Assembly: GCA_022376465.1 (NCBI GenBank)
Contig: JACDTU010000011.1
Span: 930,001 to 994,000 of the forward strand
DNA length: 64,000 bases
Reading direction: 5' to 3'
From: Cubamyces lactineus
Lineage: Eukaryota > Basidiomycota > Agaricomycetes > Polyporales > Polyporaceae
Made by a program: the position numbers and the translations under genes. The notes beneath the pieces were generated by a model. It was not told where the DNA came from and made no database searches. It worked only from the letters and a program-made list of their open reading frames with translations. Each line of letters begins with the position of its first letter. Positions within the stretch are counted from its first letter, which is position 1. Of this stretch, positions 60,460 to 64,000 are shown in pieces.

Positions 60460-62920
60460 ATGTTTGCCCGCCCCCTCTGCCTTCTCCTCGCCCTCGTTGG
60501 TGCTGCGCTCGCTATTCCGCTGAAAACGCAGAGCGCACCTACAGTGCAACTGGACCAAGGCACATTCATCGGCACTACCGATGGGACCACGAACAAGTTC
60601 CTGGGTATCCCGTTCGCCAAACCTCCGTGAGTCTTCTCGACGCGTGTAGGTCGTCGTGGGTTCGCTGATGGATGTCGGCTACTAGGGTGGGGGATCTTCG
60701 CTTCAACCTCCCCGTCGCCGTCGATCCATACACAGGGACCCACACTGTGACGGCTTTTGGGCAGTCTTGTCCCCAGCAAGCGATTAACCTCGACTTGCCC
60801 TCCGAGGTCGTCTCGGATGCTGTCAACTTCATCCTCAACAGCGTTTACGGCGTCGTCGTCCCCTCTAGCGAGGATTGTGAGGATAACCAGGATACCACTT
60901 TCGTACGTCAGTCTGACACGAGGCTAGGCCTTACCATCAACGTCGTAGTCCCTGCGGGAACGCAGCCTAACGCGAAGTTACCTGTCGTTGCCGTACGTGT
61001 TGAAAGGTTGCATAATACCCGGGCGATTTGGAATTGACACCTGTCCCCGACCCATGCAGTGGATATTCGGTGGTATGTCCTAGTACGCACACCGTATCGC
61101 TGACCTGAGCTGATGTTCTTGACAGGCGGGTTTGAACTCGGGGGTCCTAACCTGTATGAAGCCTGCGATCTTTCTAGACACCACGCTGATGCATTCATAT
61201 CCGTTCCTTCAGGTACGACGGAGGTGTCATAGTGAGTAGGTCTATCGAGCTAGGCGAACCGGTTATCTATGTTAGCATGAACTATCGGTGCGTAGTCCAC
61301 GCGGATTGTCTAAATTCATCCAGTCCTTACCACATGCATTCAGGTTGTCTGGTTGGTGTCGCGAATGAATGCTTCGGCCGCCCTATCCGCTGATATGATT
61401 GCAGCATTCGGTTTTCTCGCCAGCCAAGAAGTCAAGGATGCGGGTGTTGGTAACCTCGGACTACAGGATCGTGAGTGAAACTGCGCAAACCATCGAGATC
61501 GATGTAGCTTAATAGGCAACAGAACGCCTCGCGCTCCGATGGATCCAGAAGTACATCTCCGCTTTCGGCGGCGACCCAACCAAAGTAACCATGTACGGGC
61601 TCTCACCCTGTGGAGTGCTTTGCCTTCCGCGCGCTCGCACTGACCACTACACCGCAGATGGGGCGAGAGTGCGGGCGCGATCTCCGTTGCGCTGCACATG
61701 CTCACGAACGGCGGGAACACTGAGGGCCTGTTCCGTGGTGCGTTCATGGAGTCCGGCTCTCCCATCCCGACGGGCGATATCACGCACGGCCAGTCGGACT
61801 ACGACAGGCTTGTGGCGGAAACAGGCTGTACCGGAGCCGCGGACACGCTTCAGTGCTTGCGCGAGGTCCCGTATGACACGCTCAAGAAGGCGGCTGATGC
61901 TTCTCCAAACATTTTTTCGCCGCAGGTATCGCACGCTTCGGCACCTTTTATTCGTGTACGGCGATGCGCGACTCACGGGCTCTTTCCAGTCTTTACGTTT
62001 GGCGTGGCTGCCTCGCGCGGACGGCACGTTCCTCACGGACACTCCACAGCAATTGGTCCAGAAGGGGAGCGTTGCGAGCGTTCCGTTCGTCACAGGGGTG
62101 CGTCCCAGTCCCTGTGTATGGTAGCTCTGACAGGTCTAAGACGCGCAAATTCTAGGACTGCGATGATGAAGGGACGCTATTCTCGCTCTCCACGCTGAAC
62201 ATCACGTGCGTCCAACCTTCTGCCAGTGGATGACATGATCGGCCTCCTCTTCTCACACCCGCGCTACAGCACCGAAACCGAGCTTCGTTCATACGTCGTG
62301 GACAACTACATGCCCGAACTCACCACTGACGATCTGGACAACCTGATGACGCTGTACCCTGCGGACATCACACAAGGCTCTCCGTTCGACACGGGTATCT
62401 TGAATGCTCTGACGCCCGAGTTCAAGCGGCTCGCCGCCATGCAGGGGGACCTCGTCTTCCAAGCACCTCGCCGGTTCTTCCTGCAAAACAGGTCAGGGAA
62501 GCAGCCAACGTGGTCGTTCCGTGAGTATATTGCAGATATCTGGTTTCCCCATGCATGCTCACACGACACACCCCTTAGTGAGCAAGCGCTTCAAGGCATT
62601 GCCTGGGCTCGGTTCGGTACGTGTCTGCCCACGCGTCTCTGCGAATGCCTGTCATTCATCTCTTGCGTTCATGACAGGCACATGCCACGGACATCCTCAA
62701 CGTCTATGGTGGCGGTGAGCTCGCCGACTACCTCATCAACTTTGTCAACCATCTGGACCCGAACGGGAACACGGTCCCCTCGTGGCCGAAGTATACGACG
62801 TCCTCCCCAAACCTACTCACATTCCTCGACGGGTCAATCCCCATTGAGATTACGAATGACGACTACCGCGTGGACGCGATGAGCCTCATGACGGAGCTCT
62901 CGTTGGAGTTCCCGCTCTGA
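60460..62920 (+). CDS. Secreted type-B carboxylesterase / lipase
   Basis: Alpha/beta hydrolase that cleaves ester bonds of lipids or plant polymers. Signal peptide MFARPLCLLLALVGAALA then the family opening QGTFIGTTDGTTNKFLGIPF. Landmarks are SEDCLTINVVVP (after an intron), the oxyanion WIFGGGFELGGP, the nucleophile WGESAGAISVALHML (near 61670, completed by an intron at about 61589-61657), the acid region DCDDEGTLFSL and the His in LGSAHATDILNVYGGG (near 62690). The C-terminal domain ends FPL. About ten introns. All triad positions are present. Resembles the Candida rugosa lipase branch. Substrate cannot be fixed from sequence. Confidence 0.88.
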
Positions 62921-63419
62921 ATGAAGAAATCAGCAGTGTAAATAAAACAGCCCCGCCAGAGTTACAACCATAATCTCGGTTATACGATGTGATGTACATA
63001 CTGGTGTTATTCACTTGCACACGTACGGCGTATTGTTGATCGAAGTATGTACGGAATCTGTCTTTCTCTGAATGCGAGCCGTGCGCCAAATAGTATGGAA
63101 TAGTCAGTGGACTCATTTCAATAATCTGACACTCGCCATATGGGTTGCAAGACATGTATGCTTCTTGATTGCAAGGCACGACGCGGGGATGACAAAGGAT
63201 ACTTAACAGCCAATAGACAGGGTGGATATGATTCAAACAGTATGGCTTACAGATACAAGCGTATGATAGCTCGATGACTGGGGGAAAGGGAGTGGGAGCA
63301 CCAACGAAAGACGGTGGAGACAATATGAATGATGGAACAGGACGGGGAAGCGGCAGCGGCGAAGCGTTTCTGTCCAAGCTACGAACACACTGTTATGACG
63401 CACGTCTTGTTGCGTCTCT
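62921..63419. other. Convergent spacer
   Basis: 499 bases between the carboxylesterase stop and the NOT2 stop. No supported gene. Confidence 0.5.
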
Positions 63420-64000
63420 TCACATTGCGCCCATCGCGATGCCCTGGAACGCGTTCCCTACGCGCGTGGGCTGGGCAGGCGTGTGCGGCTGCGGTGGCGC
63501 GTTCATCTGTAGCGTCTGGCCAGCGGCGAACAGCGGGAGGTTCTTCTCTTCGAGATCGGAGTAGAGGACGGTCATCTCCTTGCGGGCCTTCTCCCACATC
63601 TCAGGGTCCCAGTACGAGTAGGTGCCCTGTTCGCCTCCGGGGACCTTCTGCGACGGTTGCGTGCCACTCTCCTTGGTGATCCACAGGCGGAGCTCCTTGT
63701 GGTATCTCCAATTCCGGTTGTATCTGGGGAAAAACCCAGTTGAGTACTGCCATAGACAGAAAAAGAGAAGTATACACACAGTTCTTGCGCAGCGATCTCT
63801 TGGAGGGCATCCCGAGGTGACGCGTAGAACATGAAGAACAAGGTCTCATCGCTGAACGCAACAACTTTGTTCGGACCTGGCGGAGGTGGCTGAACGTTAT
63901 AACATGCCGGGAGGTGGAAGTCAGGTTCCACCGTATGCGCCGCTGATGAGTCCGCCCAGGGGGTAATGAACGTCGAGTACAGGCTTCTGGAGCAGTCCCT
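63420..64000 (-). CDS. CCR4-NOT subunit NOT2 (CNOT2), 3' part; 5' part beyond the window
   Basis: Subunit of the deadenylase/transcription complex CCR4-NOT. Only the C-terminal NOT box is in view, in two exons (64000-63780, 63723-63420; 56-nt intron). Reads LYSTFITPWADSSAAHTVEP, DFHLPACYNV, VVAFSDETLFFMFYASPRD, ALQEIAAQEL, then YNRNWRYHKELRLWITKE, TYSYWDPEMWEKARKEM and TVLYSDLEEKNLP. This is the NOT2/3/5 signature; the YNRNWRYHKELRLW box favours NOT2. It ends in a short Pro/Gln/Ala tail. The start codon lies past the right edge. Confidence 0.88.

Overview
The window is nuclear DNA of a filamentous basidiomycete, most likely an Agaricomycete. The genes carry many short introns (about 45-60 nt, GT-AG with one GC-AG case) and even 13-nt exons. 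The best family matches are a self-sufficient CYP505 P450-reductase fusion, a GH131 glucanase, fungal sedolisin, TRK potassium transporter and Slp1-type SUN protein. A tRNA-Leu(CAG) has an intron just 3' of its anticodon. Assignments rest on motifs and on exon models I joined by hand, because no alignment could be run.

Layout. 1-9.1 kb: secreted sedolisin protease and GH131 glucanase (+), a three-finger C2H2 factor (-), then 2.1 kb with no recognisable gene. 9.1-10.1 kb: a secreted protein made almost wholly of 25 ten-residue Thr/Ser/Ala/Pro repeats. 10.5-17.0 kb: RPAP1 (-) and PRMT3 (+), divergent. 18.8-23.2 kb: the CYP505 fusion. 23.6-31.1 kb: four-gene minus-strand housekeeping run: Slp1-type SUN protein, V-ATPase proteolipid and RBM25-like splicing factor, with a 955-nt gap. 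32.0-34.8 kb: GPI-type GH37 trehalase (+). 35.3-39.1 kb: tandem pair of pepsin-like proteases with a duplicated promoter block. 40.7-42.2 kb: Msp1 AAA ATPase (-). 44.5-47.5 kb: two consecutive single-span membrane proteins whose tails carry PPxY motifs. 49.7-54.9 kb: WDR7-like WD40 protein (+). 55.2-58.4 kb: TRK transporter (-). 59.2 kb: tRNA-Leu. 60.5-62.9 kb: secreted type-B carboxylesterase/lipase (+). 63.4 kb to the edge: 3' part of CCR4-NOT subunit NOT2 (-).

How the genes work together. Two themes alternate. Conserved housekeeping genes cover Pol II assembly, arginine methylation, splicing, vacuolar acidification, ER/nuclear-envelope and mitochondrial protein quality control, K+ uptake and mRNA decay. 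Secreted degradative genes cover S53 and A1 proteases, GH131, GH37 and an esterase, as expected of a saprotroph or wood decayer. Four secreted-enzyme genes share a TATAAGC box 50-76 nt before their ATG.

The best leads are the adjacent pair of PPxY membrane proteins (possible Rsp5/Nedd4 adaptors), the 30-bp repeat secreted protein, the A1 protease pair with its conserved promoter dyad and very short pro-region, a 39-bp duplication that copies a splice donor in the WDR7-like gene, and a hairpin in the GH131 leader. I saw no mobile element with coding capacity, no CRISPR and no obvious secondary-metabolite cluster.
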